Positions 34,993-43,254 of a stretch of DNA of 64,000 nucleotides are shown here, piece after piece (position 1 is the stretch's first letter; every line of letters begins with the position of its first letter). The notes under the pieces are model-generated. The model did no database searches. It was not told the origin of the DNA and worked only from the letters and a program-made list of their open reading frames with translations. Both the position numbers and the translations under genes were made by a program. Source of the stretch: Clostridia bacterium. Its GTDB lineage: Bacteria > Bacillota > Clostridia > Christensenellales > Borkfalkiaceae. The DNA is taken from NCBI GenBank assembly GCA_017621155.1, contig JAGATP010000057.1, positions 21,540-85,539 of the forward strand, written 5' to 3'.

Positions 34993-36312
34993 ATGACGGA
35001 AACAAAGGAAGAAATCTTCGGAAGCGGCAGCATTTTCCATCGAACGCAACTAAACAGACTCATCGAGAACCCACCAGGGCTACAGGATGCCGTGAGCGAA
35101 ATGGATTCGGACTTTGCCTTTCTCGAAGAAGCGTGCAAAAACGACTTTATCATTTTGGAAAACGCAGTGAAAGCCAATTCTCGGTGCATCGATTCTATTG
35201 AAAAAGACGCAGGGCGCAACAGCCTGTTGAACGGAACGTATCGAAATGAATTCGACCAAAAGCAGGACGCCATCGAAGCGCTTACCGTAACGTGCAGCTT
35301 TTGCGCGACAGAAGAAATCACACATGAACATCAAGAAGAAATGCGGCACATTTACCGAACAACCATTTCCGCCATCGAGGAAAATCTTTCCAACCTCAAG
35401 GAAAGAGTGTTGAACGACACCCTTGAAAAAATCAAATACAGCTCAGACGATTGGGATTCAGCCATAGCGCATCTTCAGTCAGGATATCTCGGCGGTCAGG
35501 TTCTATTCTTTTTAATCATTATGGTGAGTCTCTTAGTAGGTCTCTTAGTATATTTTTTTGACCCCATGTCCTCAGTTGCAATTGGCGGCTTAATCGTCGG
35601 AGGAGTCGCCTTGCTCGGATTTTTGATTTGTACCTGTCTCAAGCGAGGGAAAAACCCATACGGACTTTTAAAGGACACCGAACAAGAGTGTAAAAATTAC
35701 GTCTGCAATTCCACGCTGCCCGAAAAGCTTTCCGTCCTCGAACAAAACTGCGCCGATCGGCTTTCATCCGCAAAAAAGAGCTTCCATGATCTGCTCGATC
35801 AATGGGAAAGGACGGCAGCGACTCTTCAAGAAAGTCAAAATCTTCAGCCCATCCTTCGTTTTTACAATGCCGTGCCCGAAGAATTCCGCAATTCGCATGC
35901 GCTTCTTGACCTTACACAGCTACTGCAAAACGGACGCGCAGATAACCTCAAAGAAGCGTACAACCTGCTTGAAATGCAATATCGCGAAGAAAGAAGAGAT
36001 GCAGAAACGCAGGAACGCGAAGAAAGAAGAGATGCAAAATTACAAGAATTTTTCGACAGACAAAACAAAATGGCACAGGCGACGGCTCTAGCCTCTGTTC
36101 TGCAAGCGCAAGCAGCATTACAAACGGCACAGGAAGCCTACCTGCAACGCGTTGCCGCCGAAAATACAGAGAGATATACGCGAAAAAATTGGCTTGCCGC
36201 CGAACGCTCTGCCGATGAAAATGCCAAAGCTGCCAAAGCCGCGAAAACAACCGCAGAAGAAGCCAAGCGTGCTGCCGACACAGTCCGGGCGATCAAGGAG
36301 AAATTAAGCTAA
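34993..36312 (+). CDS. Membrane coiled-coil protein under XRE control, unknown function
   Basis: 439 residues. Hydrophilic helical N-terminal part (1-165), two adjacent TM helices (about 173-194 and 198-217), then a long cytoplasmic helical region. The latter has Arg/Glu-rich repeats (REERRDAETQ, REERRDAKLQ) and an Ala-rich coiled-coil end. ATG 34993 with AGGAGGT. No enzyme motif and no family recognised. A+T-richer than the flanking genes. The strong promoter and paired repressor suggest a stress- or phage-related inducible membrane factor; this is speculation. Confidence 0.75.
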   Translation: MTETKEEIFGSGSIFHRTQLNRLIENPPGLQDAVSEMDSDFAFLEEACKNDFIILENAVKANSRCIDSIEKDAGRNSLLNGTYRNEFDQKQDAIEALTVTCSFCATEEITHEHQEEMRHIYRTTISAIEENLSNLKERVLNDTLEKIKYSSDDWDSAIAHLQSGYLGGQVLFFLIIMVSLLVGLLVYFFDPMSSVAIGGLIVGGVALLGFLICTCLKRGKNPYGLLKDTEQECKNYVCNSTLPEKLSVLEQNCADRLSSAKKSFHDLLDQWERTAATLQESQNLQPILRFYNAVPEEFRNSHALLDLTQLLQNGRADNLKEAYNLLEMQYREERRDAETQEREERRDAKLQEFFDRQNKMAQATALASVLQAQAALQTAQEAYLQRVAAENTERYTRKNWLAAERSADENAKAAKAAKTTAEEAKRAADTVRAIKEKLS

Positions 36313-36342
36313 ATCGGAACAATCCAACAACTCGTTTTTATG

Positions 36343-36380
36343 GAAAACAACGGCAAACAAAAAGACTTGCCGTTGTTTTC
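36343..36380 (+). terminator. Terminator of the coiled-coil protein gene
   Basis: 36343-36356 pairs with 36367-36380 (14 bp, 10-nt loop), T-run on the plus strand. Confidence 0.85.
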
Positions 36381-36436
36381 GCACTACAAAAGAGCCGATG
36401 CAAGCGAAGCGTTCCTAAAATGACGACCTTTTTGCA

Positions 36437-36470
36437 AAAAGAGAAACAGCGCAAAACTGTTTCTCTTCCT
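36437..36470 (-). terminator. Terminator of the BceRSAB-like operon (repeat copy 1)
   Basis: AGAGAAACAG (36440-36449) pairs with CTGTTTCTCT (36458-36467), T-run on the minus strand. The same hairpin with a GCGCAAAA loop recurs at 42231-42265. Confidence 0.8.
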
Positions 36471-36501
36471 TTTATTTTGTTTTCGTATTGCCAAAGTCCG
36501 A

Positions 36502-38526
36502 TTAAGTGCCCGAAGTAAGGGTGCGTTTTAAATCGAACACGGAAACCAAGTAAGTCGCCGTAAAATAGAGTGCAAAGACGAGGGCAAGACCGAGGGCAAT
36601 GCCTCCCGCCTGCAAGAAGGCGGACAGAGCCGTATACCCCAAAGCGCCGTTCAAAAGCCCCGTAACGGCGGAAATCTTCAGACAGCACACGCCCGCCGGA
36701 ATGCCGAGCAGAAAGGGAATCCCAAAGGGAAGGCAAAAGAAGAAGAAAATCTGAAAGGACAAGCTCCTTCGAAGGGAGGCTTCGTCCGCACCGACCTGAT
36801 AGGCGATGAAGTTGCGCTCCTTGTCCTCCGCCAGCATGGCAAGCGCTTTTAGAGCGAGCAGAGCCATGGCAAACAGGACGAGCGCCGCAGCGCAGACGGT
36901 CAACACGAGCAGAAAGATGACGCTCAGCTCCATATTGAACGACCGCTTTTGTTCCCGAAGAACATAGTCGCATCGACGGTCTCCCCATTCTTCGTCCACG
37001 TAGCTGAGCCTATCGTACAGGGAATCGGAGTCGTAGCGAACGTCTTCCACGGAGAGATACTGACATTGCCAGACTTCCCTTAGTCCCTCTACCGCCTCGT
37101 CCGGAATCACGATAAAGTAGCAGTTGTAAAACTGTGGTGATGCAAGCGTAAAATGCCTTTCTTCCCTTACGACGCCTGAGCAGGCGTATTCCTTTCCGCC
37201 AAGCGGTAATTTTTGGTCGGAAATGGCAGAAGTAACCGCTTCTCTCAGACGATCGTCACCATTGATGACAAAAAGGAATCCCCCTGCAAGCGGGACGGGC
37301 TTTATACCCACCATTTCGCAGATGCTTTGATAGTCGCTTTCGCGCAGGAAAATATCTTCCATGGCCTGCATAACCCCATAATTCTCGTAAATGAATTCTC
37401 GAAAAAAATCAGATTCGTCACCCTCGCCCATGTAGGCGACAAACTCAATCGCGCGGTCGACTTTGGCGTATTCTTCGACGATCTTCTTCGCCTCTTCGAT
37501 GGAGATTTTTTCTTCTCCCATCTCCACGACGGAGGCGACTTCGACGGGATATCGACGATAGATATCCGTCAGGGACATCTGCTTATAGGCGAACACGCCG
37601 TTGAAGAAAATGACGGACAAGGTCAAAAGCAGGGACAGCACGCTCATCAAGCCCGCGTTGGCGGTCAATTCCCCCGAAAGCTTGCGAAGGGTAAAGAGGC
37701 GAAGGTGCTTGGAGACAAATTTTTTGCACTTTAAGAGCAGAGGAAGCAGGCACTTCACCGCGCTGAACACGAAGAAAATGACGGAAATAAGCATTGCTCC
37801 CAGCCAAAGTATCGTATTTTTCACGCTCTCCGAGCTTGCGGATTTGATGCAAAGGACGAGCGTATCACACAGGTAAATCACGCAGACGACAAAACAAACA
37901 AAGGTCAAAAGACAGAAAATTCCCCAAAACGCGATGGGAATGCGCGTTCTTTTTCCCCTTTCCTTTCCGTGCAACAGCTTGGAAATCTTGGCAAAGCGCA
38001 AAAAGGAGAGGGAGAAAAGCGTCGTAATCAAGAAGGCTGCGCCGATCAAGAGCGCGCTCATCGTAAATCCCTCAAGGTTGTAAGGGAAAAAGACAGCGGG
38101 CACTTCCAAGAAGTTGCAGGCGATTGCCATGAGCCCCTGAAAAAGCAGAAGTCCCAAGAGATACCCCATTCCGAGCGAAAAGGCGAAGAGAACGAGCATT
38201 TCCCCCGCAAAGAGAAGCACGAGCTGTCCTCTCGTCAAGCCCAAAGTAAGATAAAGTCCGAACTCCCGCTTCCTTTGCCGCAGAAGGAACGAAACCGCAT
38301 AGCTTAAGAAAAAGGAAACCGCGATGCAAAGCATAGAGCCGAACAGCAAGAAGATTACACGGATGTCCTCTTTTCGCAAAAAATATACCCACTCCGTAAA
38401 GTCGTCGCTAAAGAGCACGCTCGTGATCGAAAAGACGAGGGCGACCACCAGCGAAACAGTGATAAAGTAGATGAGATAGTTCTTGATCTGACGCCTCATG
38501 TTGCGGAAAGAGAGCTTAAACAACAT
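36502..38526 (-). CDS. BceB-like ABC transporter permease
   Basis: 674 residues with about ten TM helices and a large extracellular domain between helices 7 and 8 (about 310-520): the BceB/VraE layout of antimicrobial-peptide sensing and detoxifying permeases. RKREFGLYLTLGLTRGQ is the FtsX-type coupling motif. The start overlaps the ATPase gene by 11 nt. Together with the kinase and regulator upstream, it should form a flux-sensing resistance module against bacitracin-like or lantibiotic peptides; the ligand is unknown. Confidence 0.92.
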   Translation of the reverse strand: MLFKLSFRNMRRQIKNYLIYFITVSLVVALVFSITSVLFSDDFTEWVYFLRKEDIRVIFLLFGSMLCIAVSFFLSYAVSFLLRQRKREFGLYLTLGLTRGQLVLLFAGEMLVLFAFSLGMGYLLGLLLFQGLMAIACNFLEVPAVFFPYNLEGFTMSALLIGAAFLITTLFSLSFLRFAKISKLLHGKERGKRTRIPIAFWGIFCLLTFVCFVVCVIYLCDTLVLCIKSASSESVKNTILWLGAMLISVIFFVFSAVKCLLPLLLKCKKFVSKHLRLFTLRKLSGELTANAGLMSVLSLLLTLSVIFFNGVFAYKQMSLTDIYRRYPVEVASVVEMGEEKISIEEAKKIVEEYAKVDRAIEFVAYMGEGDESDFFREFIYENYGVMQAMEDIFLRESDYQSICEMVGIKPVPLAGGFLFVINGDDRLREAVTSAISDQKLPLGGKEYACSGVVREERHFTLASPQFYNCYFIVIPDEAVEGLREVWQCQYLSVEDVRYDSDSLYDRLSYVDEEWGDRRCDYVLREQKRSFNMELSVIFLLVLTVCAAALVLFAMALLALKALAMLAEDKERNFIAYQVGADEASLRRSLSFQIFFFFCLPFGIPFLLGIPAGVCCLKISAVTGLLNGALGYTALSAFLQAGGIALGLALVFALYFTATYLVSVFDLKRTLTSGT

Positions 38527-39280
38527 CGACTTCCCCTCCCAGCGACGCCGTCACCGCGAGGATTTCCCCATAGAACTCCCGCCTCGACTTGTCACCCTTT
38601 TGAATCTCGCTGAAGATATTGCCGTCCCGCAAAAAGAGAATGCGGCTCGCGTAAGAGGCGACCGTCGCGTCATGCGTCACCATGAGAATGGTGGACTGCA
38701 AAGAACGGTTCATGAGCGCAAAAACTTCCATGAGCAGCTTGGAATTTTTCGAATCGAGCGCACCCGTCGGCTCGTCCGCAAGGACGAGTGCGGGATTGGC
38801 AATGAGCGCCCTAGCGCAGGCGACCCGCTGTCGCTGTCCGCCCGAAAGCTCGTAAGGGAACTTTTTGAGTTGATCGTTTACCTTGAGCGTCTCCGCCACC
38901 CCTCTGATTGCCGCCTGTGCGGAAGCATAATCCCTTCCTTGCAAATTCAGGGGAAGCATGATGTTCTCCTCCACCGTGAGCGTGTCCAAAAGGTTGTACT
39001 CCTGAAAGACAAAGCCGAGCTTGTCACGACGAAAGGCGGCAAGCTCCTTCTGTTTCATTCTGGAGATCGACTTTCCGTCGATGACGATTTCTCCTGCCGA
39101 AAGGGGCTCGATGGTGGAAATCAGATTCAAAAGGGTGCTTTTCCCCGAACCGGATGCGCCCATGACGGCGACAAACTCCCCCTTCTCCACGCAAAAGCTG
39201 AGGCCGTTTAGCGCCTTGGTGACGACGCTTCCGTTGCCATAGTATTTGACTGCCTGACTGACTTTTAAAATTTCGTTCAT
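38516..39280 (-). CDS. BceA-like ABC transporter ATP-binding protein
   Basis: 254 residues. Walker A GASGSGKST, signature LSGGQRQR, Walker B LVLADEPTGALDSKNS and H-loop VTHDA. The ALDSKNS continuation is characteristic of BceA/YxdL-type ATPases. RBS AAGGAGG about 8 nt before ATG 39280. Lies between the kinase (ends 39352) and the permease, with which it overlaps. Confidence 0.94.
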   Translation of the reverse strand: MNEILKVSQAVKYYGNGSVVTKALNGLSFCVEKGEFVAVMGASGSGKSTLLNLISTIEPLSAGEIVIDGKSISRMKQKELAAFRRDKLGFVFQEYNLLDTLTVEENIMLPLNLQGRDYASAQAAIRGVAETLKVNDQLKKFPYELSGGQRQRVACARALIANPALVLADEPTGALDSKNSKLLMEVFALMNRSLQSTILMVTHDATVASYASRILFLRDGNIFSEIQKGDKSRREFYGEILAVTASLGGEVDVV

Positions 39281-39351
39281 GCAATGACCTCCTTGGCAAC
39301 TATGGTATCATAAAAGAGGAGAAAATTTTCTAACGCAACCTTTCTCCAACC

Positions 39352-40338
39352 TTACACTTTCGTAAGGATTGCCTCCCCGGGAAAGGAAAAGACGAAGCGG
39401 GTGTACTTTCCCCGTTCCGATTGCAGGGAAAGGTCGATCCCAAGCCGCTCGCACATGCCGTGCACGAGGTAAAGCCCCTTGCCTGTGCCCCCGCCGTGCG
39501 CTCTGCCCGCTTCGCCGACGAACCCGCGGGAGAAAACCCGCTTTTGTTCGTGGGGAGGAATGCCCTCTCCGTCGTCCTCGAAGCAAATCGAATTTCCTTC
39601 CAGTCGAATGGAAACCTTTCCGCCTTTGCAGTATTTGGAGGAATTGACGAGCAGCTGTTTGAGGCAAAAGACAATCGCCTGCCGATCGGTGTACGCCGCA
39701 AGCTCTCCCTCGATCTCGACCCGAATCCCCGCTGCGAGCAGAAGGGGCATTTCCCCCTTGACCGCTTCGTCGGCAGCCGCACGCAAATCCACGCTGCTAA
39801 TCTGCGTATCGATTTGGGGAGAGCGCAGCTTTGCGTAATATAGAACGGTCTCCGTAAGATTTTCCGCCCGCTTGAGCTCCGATTTCAGCTTGCGCCCGTC
39901 CCCGCCGTTGGCGAGAATGAGTGAAACCGCAGTGAGCGGCGTTTTGATCTCGTGAATCCAGCTCTCGACAAATTCACAGTAATCCGCCTGTGCGCGGATC
40001 GCCTCTTCCGTGCGGGAGATTGCCGCGGAGGAAACCGCACTCATGATGCGGAAGTATTCCTCTTCCACGGCGTCGACGGGACGGGGCAGAATTGCGCCGA
40101 GGAGATACCCCTCTTCCGCCTCCCCGATGAGTCGCTCGACGCGGGCAAGCCGCTTTCGGGCATAAAAGTACCCGAATAGCAGCCAACCGACGAGAAAAAG
40201 GGCGACAAAGCACGCCGAAAGGACGACGAAGACGAGGTTGACGCCAGAAAGGAGGGCAAACGCCGACCAAAAGACGACGCCCAGAGAAACGAGGCAGAGC
40301 GAAATGCTCTTGGAAGAGAGATAGGAAGAAAAGCTCAT
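39352..40338 (-). CDS. BceS-like intramembrane-sensing histidine kinase
   Basis: 328 residues. Two TM helices near the N terminus (about 13-31, 36-58) with almost no extracellular loop, as in intramembrane-sensing kinases. The H-box is SWIHEIKTPL (His129); N-box LLVNSSKYCKGG and G-box GGGTGKGLYL follow. Such kinases receive their signal from the partner ABC transporter. The start overlaps the regulator stop as ATGA. Confidence 0.93.
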   Translation of the reverse strand: MSFSSYLSSKSISLCLVSLGVVFWSAFALLSGVNLVFVVLSACFVALFLVGWLLFGYFYARKRLARVERLIGEAEEGYLLGAILPRPVDAVEEEYFRIMSAVSSAAISRTEEAIRAQADYCEFVESWIHEIKTPLTAVSLILANGGDGRKLKSELKRAENLTETVLYYAKLRSPQIDTQISSVDLRAAADEAVKGEMPLLLAAGIRVEIEGELAAYTDRQAIVFCLKQLLVNSSKYCKGGKVSIRLEGNSICFEDDGEGIPPHEQKRVFSRGFVGEAGRAHGGGTGKGLYLVHGMCERLGIDLSLQSERGKYTRFVFSFPGEAILTKV

Positions 40339-40940
40339 AGCTTATACCCCACACCGCGCACCGTCTGCAAATAGCCCTCCGCACCCAATTCCTTCAGCTT
40401 TTCGCGGATACGGTTGATGTTGACGTACAGCGTATTTTCATCGAGATAACAGCTGTCGCTCCAGAGGGATTCGACGATTTCTTCCTTGGTGCAGATCGGC
40501 TTTTGCATGAGGCAGTAGAGAATGCGCATTTCGTTCTTGGTCAAAAGAACGCTCCGCCCCCGAAAATAGAGGGTGAGCGACGGGACGTCAAGGGTGAGCT
40601 CGCGCACGGTCAATCCGCTGTTTTTCTTGAAGAAGCGGGCGATTCGCGCCAGCAGGACGGCGGGATGATAGGGCTTTTTGATGTATTCGTCCGCCCCTAC
40701 GCCAAGTCCCGTCAGCTCGTCCTCGACGCTGTCCCTCGCCGTCAAAAGGATGACGGGCGCGGAGGAGCGCGCCTTGAGCTTTCGGCAAAGCGAGAAGCCG
40801 CTCTCCCCGGGCAGATTGACGTCGAGAAGAGCCAAGTCGTAAGGAGCCTCCTCGACGGGCAGATACCCCTGTGCGCGCAGGAGCGTATTCAGTTCCTCCC
40901 GAATGCAAGCATCGTCCTCCACCACCAAAATTCGTTCCAT
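40335..40940 (-). CDS. BceR-like OmpR-family response regulator with shortened receiver
   Basis: 201 residues against about 220-230 for relatives. The receiver has VVEDD, phospho-acceptor Asp40 (LLDVNLP) and Lys in IKKPYHP. The acceptor normally lies near residue 51: between RAQGY and PYDLALLD about 11 residues (helix 2) are missing, with no frameshift visible. Winged-helix domain (about 115-201) is complete, ending TVRGVGYKL. ATG 40940 follows AGGAGG. It should control the operon promoter or the ABC genes. Confidence 0.9.
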   Translation of the reverse strand: MERILVVEDDACIREELNTLLRAQGYLPVEEAPYDLALLDVNLPGESGFSLCRKLKARSSAPVILLTARDSVEDELTGLGVGADEYIKKPYHPAVLLARIARFFKKNSGLTVRELTLDVPSLTLYFRGRSVLLTKNEMRILYCLMQKPICTKEEIVESLWSDSCYLDENTLYVNINRIREKLKELGAEGYLQTVRGVGYKL

Positions 40941-40968
40941 ACCGCTCGTCCTCCTTTTTTTATAAATA

Positions 40969-40997
40969 ATTATAACAAAATAATCCAATCCGTGCAA
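40969..40997 (-). promoter_or_regulatory. Promoter of the BceRSAB-like operon
   Basis: Minus strand -35 TTGCAC (40992-40997), 17-nt spacer, -10 TATAAT (40969-40974). Confidence 0.75.
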
Positions 40998-41011
40998 CTC
41001 TTTCGAGAAAG

Positions 41012-41040
41012 AAAAAAGAGCCAATGGAGATTGACTCTTT
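41012..41040 (-). terminator. Terminator of the M50-like gene
   Basis: AAAGAG-c-CAAT (41015-41025) pairs with ATTG-a-CTCTTT (41030-41040) around one mismatch; T-run follows on the minus strand. Confidence 0.7.
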
Positions 41041-41046
41041 GCTTTG

Positions 41047-42198
41047 TCAGGATTGCTCCTCTTTTTCGATTTTGCTTTCCGCAAGCTCCATTAATTCGCG
41101 GTCGGATGCAATGTCGTTCGGATAGGGATAGGTTTTTGCGCATTTCTCAAAGAGCGCTTTGCTCGCATCGGCTTTTGCCTGATCCCGCTCGCAAAGAAGC
41201 GCGTAAGCGTACTCCGTGCGAATGACCGAAGGAAAGCTTTTCATCGTCTTCATGAACTTCTTCTGCTCGTCCGTGAGGAAACCTTCGAGCACGTCCTTTC
41301 GATTTTCCGAGATGAGCTCTATGTAAATTAAGTCGCAGATCATGAGATTGCGATGAATGCCGGCAATCCCGCTGTCGATTTCGAGAAGGTGCTTCATCTT
41401 CTCTGCCCCTTCTTCAAATTCGTGCGCGTCCACCATACGGTTGCAGGCAAAGACGCCCAAGACGGCGATCATGCTGTTTTTCATTTCCTCGTCGGAGGGA
41501 ATTTCAAACCATTCGCTCGGCATATCCTTGATTCGAACGCCGCTTGCGACCTGTTCGTTGACCTTCATCTGCACCCAAAAGGCATACAGCGCCTTTTTGT
41601 CGCGCCTGAGAGAAAACGCGTTGTAGCCGTCGTTGTCCACCGTTGCCGTCCGCAGAGGAATGCCGTTAGAGAGGGCGATTCCCACGCCGAGCAGTGCAAT
41701 CAGCATAAAAATTTCGAAGAGCGGGCGAATATTCGAAACCGCAAACGTAAGACTGAAGGCGATCGCGCTCACGATCAGGTTCAGAATGACGCCGCCGAGG
41801 TTATAGAGGACGACGGGCATATTGCCGTCCACAAGATCGGGCGGAGTCATCAGACATTGTCCGCCCGTTCCCGCAATGCTGAGGCGGCAGAACCTGATCT
41901 TTCCGCTTTCCTTGACCCACATAAAGCTCATAATGCGGAAAGAGAAAAATCCATATCCTGTCATAAGTCCAAAGACGAGATGCCCCGCCTCGTGGAGAAT
42001 GAGCTGTAAGAGATCTGCCACAAGCAGTTCCGCCAGAAATAAGAGGGTGTAAAGCAAGATCTGTCCGAAGTTTAAGTCCCCCAAGGCGTCGAGCGAATTT
42101 CCCAACAAAATACCGCACAGAATGCCGATCGCGATGCAAAGTACTAAGACGAGTAAGCTCCCCCAAGTCCCCTTCTTTTTCTTCTTTTGATGGTTCAT
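41047..42198 (-). CDS. M50-family-like membrane metalloprotease / chaperone-like protein
   Basis: 383 residues. Lys-rich start (HQKKKKKG), TM helices at about 13-35 and 47-68, zinc motif HEAGH (69-73), more hydrophobic segments at about 130-160 and 168-190, then a long soluble C-terminal domain (about 200-383) with TPR-like helices. HEAGH fits M50 site-2-protease relatives. The second metal-ligand motif (NxxPxxxxDG) is not clear: TVDNDGYNAF is the nearest match, so activity is uncertain. RBS AAGGAG. Confidence 0.72.
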   Translation of the reverse strand: MNHQKKKKKGTWGSLLVLVLCIAIGILCGILLGNSLDALGDLNFGQILLYTLLFLAELLVADLLQLILHEAGHLVFGLMTGYGFFSFRIMSFMWVKESGKIRFCRLSIAGTGGQCLMTPPDLVDGNMPVVLYNLGGVILNLIVSAIAFSLTFAVSNIRPLFEIFMLIALLGVGIALSNGIPLRTATVDNDGYNAFSLRRDKKALYAFWVQMKVNEQVASGVRIKDMPSEWFEIPSDEEMKNSMIAVLGVFACNRMVDAHEFEEGAEKMKHLLEIDSGIAGIHRNLMICDLIYIELISENRKDVLEGFLTDEQKKFMKTMKSFPSVIRTEYAYALLCERDQAKADASKALFEKCAKTYPYPNDIASDRELMELAESKIEKEEQS

Positions 42199-42230
42199 TT
42201 TTCGTGTTCTCCTTACAAGCATCAAACAGC

Positions 42231-42265
42231 GAAAAGAGAAACAGCGCAAAACCGTTTCTCTTCTT
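42231..42265 (-). terminator. Terminator of nrdD-nrdG-dut (repeat copy 2)
   Basis: Hairpin GAGAAAC...GTTTCTC with the loop sequence GCGCAAAA, T-run on the minus strand. Almost identical to 36437-36470. Confidence 0.75.
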
Positions 42266-42286
42266 TTCGTATGAAAAGCTTTGCTT

Positions 42287-42727
42287 TTATTTTGTTCCCG
42301 TACTGCCGAAGCCCCCTTCGCCGCGCTCCGTCGAAGAGAGCACTTCCTCTTCGACAAATTCGACGGTGAGATAGGGCGTAACGACGAGCTGAGCGATGCG
42401 CTCTCCGTGCTCGATCGTCTGCGGCGTCGTGCCGTGGTTGAAAAGGGCAACCATCACTTCGCCCCGATAGTCCGAATCGACGACGCCCACTTTGTTGGCA
42501 GGGGCGAGGTTGCGCTTTAACGCGAGACCGCTCCGCGCATAGATGAGCCCCGCATAGCCTTCGGGAAGCTCCATGGTCAGCCCCGTGGGAATGAGCTTGG
42601 TCTCCTGCGGGAGAATGGTGACGGGTGCTTCGAGGCAAGCGTAGAGGTCTGCGCCCGCCGCCGAGGGAGAGCCGTATTTGGGCACGATCGCCCCCTCTCT
42701 TTTTTTCACAAAGGGCACTTTTACCAT
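42287..42727 (-). CDS. dut: dUTP diphosphatase
   Basis: 146 residues, trimeric dUTPase type. The family motifs are visible: SAAGADLYA, RSGLALKR, GVVDSDYRGE, RIAQLVV and the C-terminal RGEGGFGSTG lid. Converts dUTP to dUMP. ATG 42727 overlaps the nrdG stop, which links it to the deoxynucleotide operon; a start six codons earlier is possible. Confidence 0.95.
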   Translation of the reverse strand: MVKVPFVKKREGAIVPKYGSPSAAGADLYACLEAPVTILPQETKLIPTGLTMELPEGYAGLIYARSGLALKRNLAPANKVGVVDSDYRGEVMVALFNHGTTPQTIEHGERIAQLVVTPYLTVEFVEEEVLSSTERGEGGFGSTGTK

Positions 42728-43251
42728 TCTTTCGTACCGTCCCAAAATTCGATGTTGCCCGTTTGCAGGGTCTTTTTCACGTCGATCAACCGCTGATTGG
42801 AAGAGCCGCGGAAGCGGAGGGAGAGATCTTTGAGCTCTTCGACAAACCGCCCGTCCACAAGGACGTCCAGACAGCGCAGAATGCGCAAGGTAATAGACAA
42901 GTCCCCTTTCTCCCCTCTTAAGAGGTGCTCGAGCTCATAGCCCGTATAGCACCAGATCGTCTTTTCGGGATATGTGGAGCGCACCCGCTCGACAAAGGAA
43001 ACGAGCCCCGCCTGATTTTCGGGTTCAAAGGGTTCTCCCCCCAAGAGGGAGAAGCCCTTGATGTAAGAGGGAGAAAGCAGGGAAAGAATTTTTTCTTCCA
43101 CCTCGCTCGTAAAGGGCTTGCCGTAGGCAAAATCCCAGGTCTCCCGATTAAAACAGTTTTTACAATGATTCCTGCATCCGCTGACGAACAGGGAGACACG
43201 AACGCCCGGCCCGTTAGCGACGTCGCAGGGTTTGATGGTCGCGTAATTCAT
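42721..43251 (-). CDS. nrdG: Anaerobic ribonucleotide reductase activating protein
   Basis: 176 residues. Radical SAM enzyme with Cys26-x3-Cys30-x2-Cys33 (CRNHCKNC), early NGPGVRVSLFVSGC and LLGGEPFEPEN (GGE motif). It generates the glycyl radical on NrdD. It starts 3 nt after the nrdD stop and overlaps dut. Confidence 0.96.
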   Translation of the reverse strand: MNYATIKPCDVANGPGVRVSLFVSGCRNHCKNCFNRETWDFAYGKPFTSEVEEKILSLLSPSYIKGFSLLGGEPFEPENQAGLVSFVERVRSTYPEKTIWCYTGYELEHLLRGEKGDLSITLRILRCLDVLVDGRFVEELKDLSLRFRGSSNQRLIDVKKTLQTGNIEFWDGTKEW

Positions 43252-43254
43252 AGC

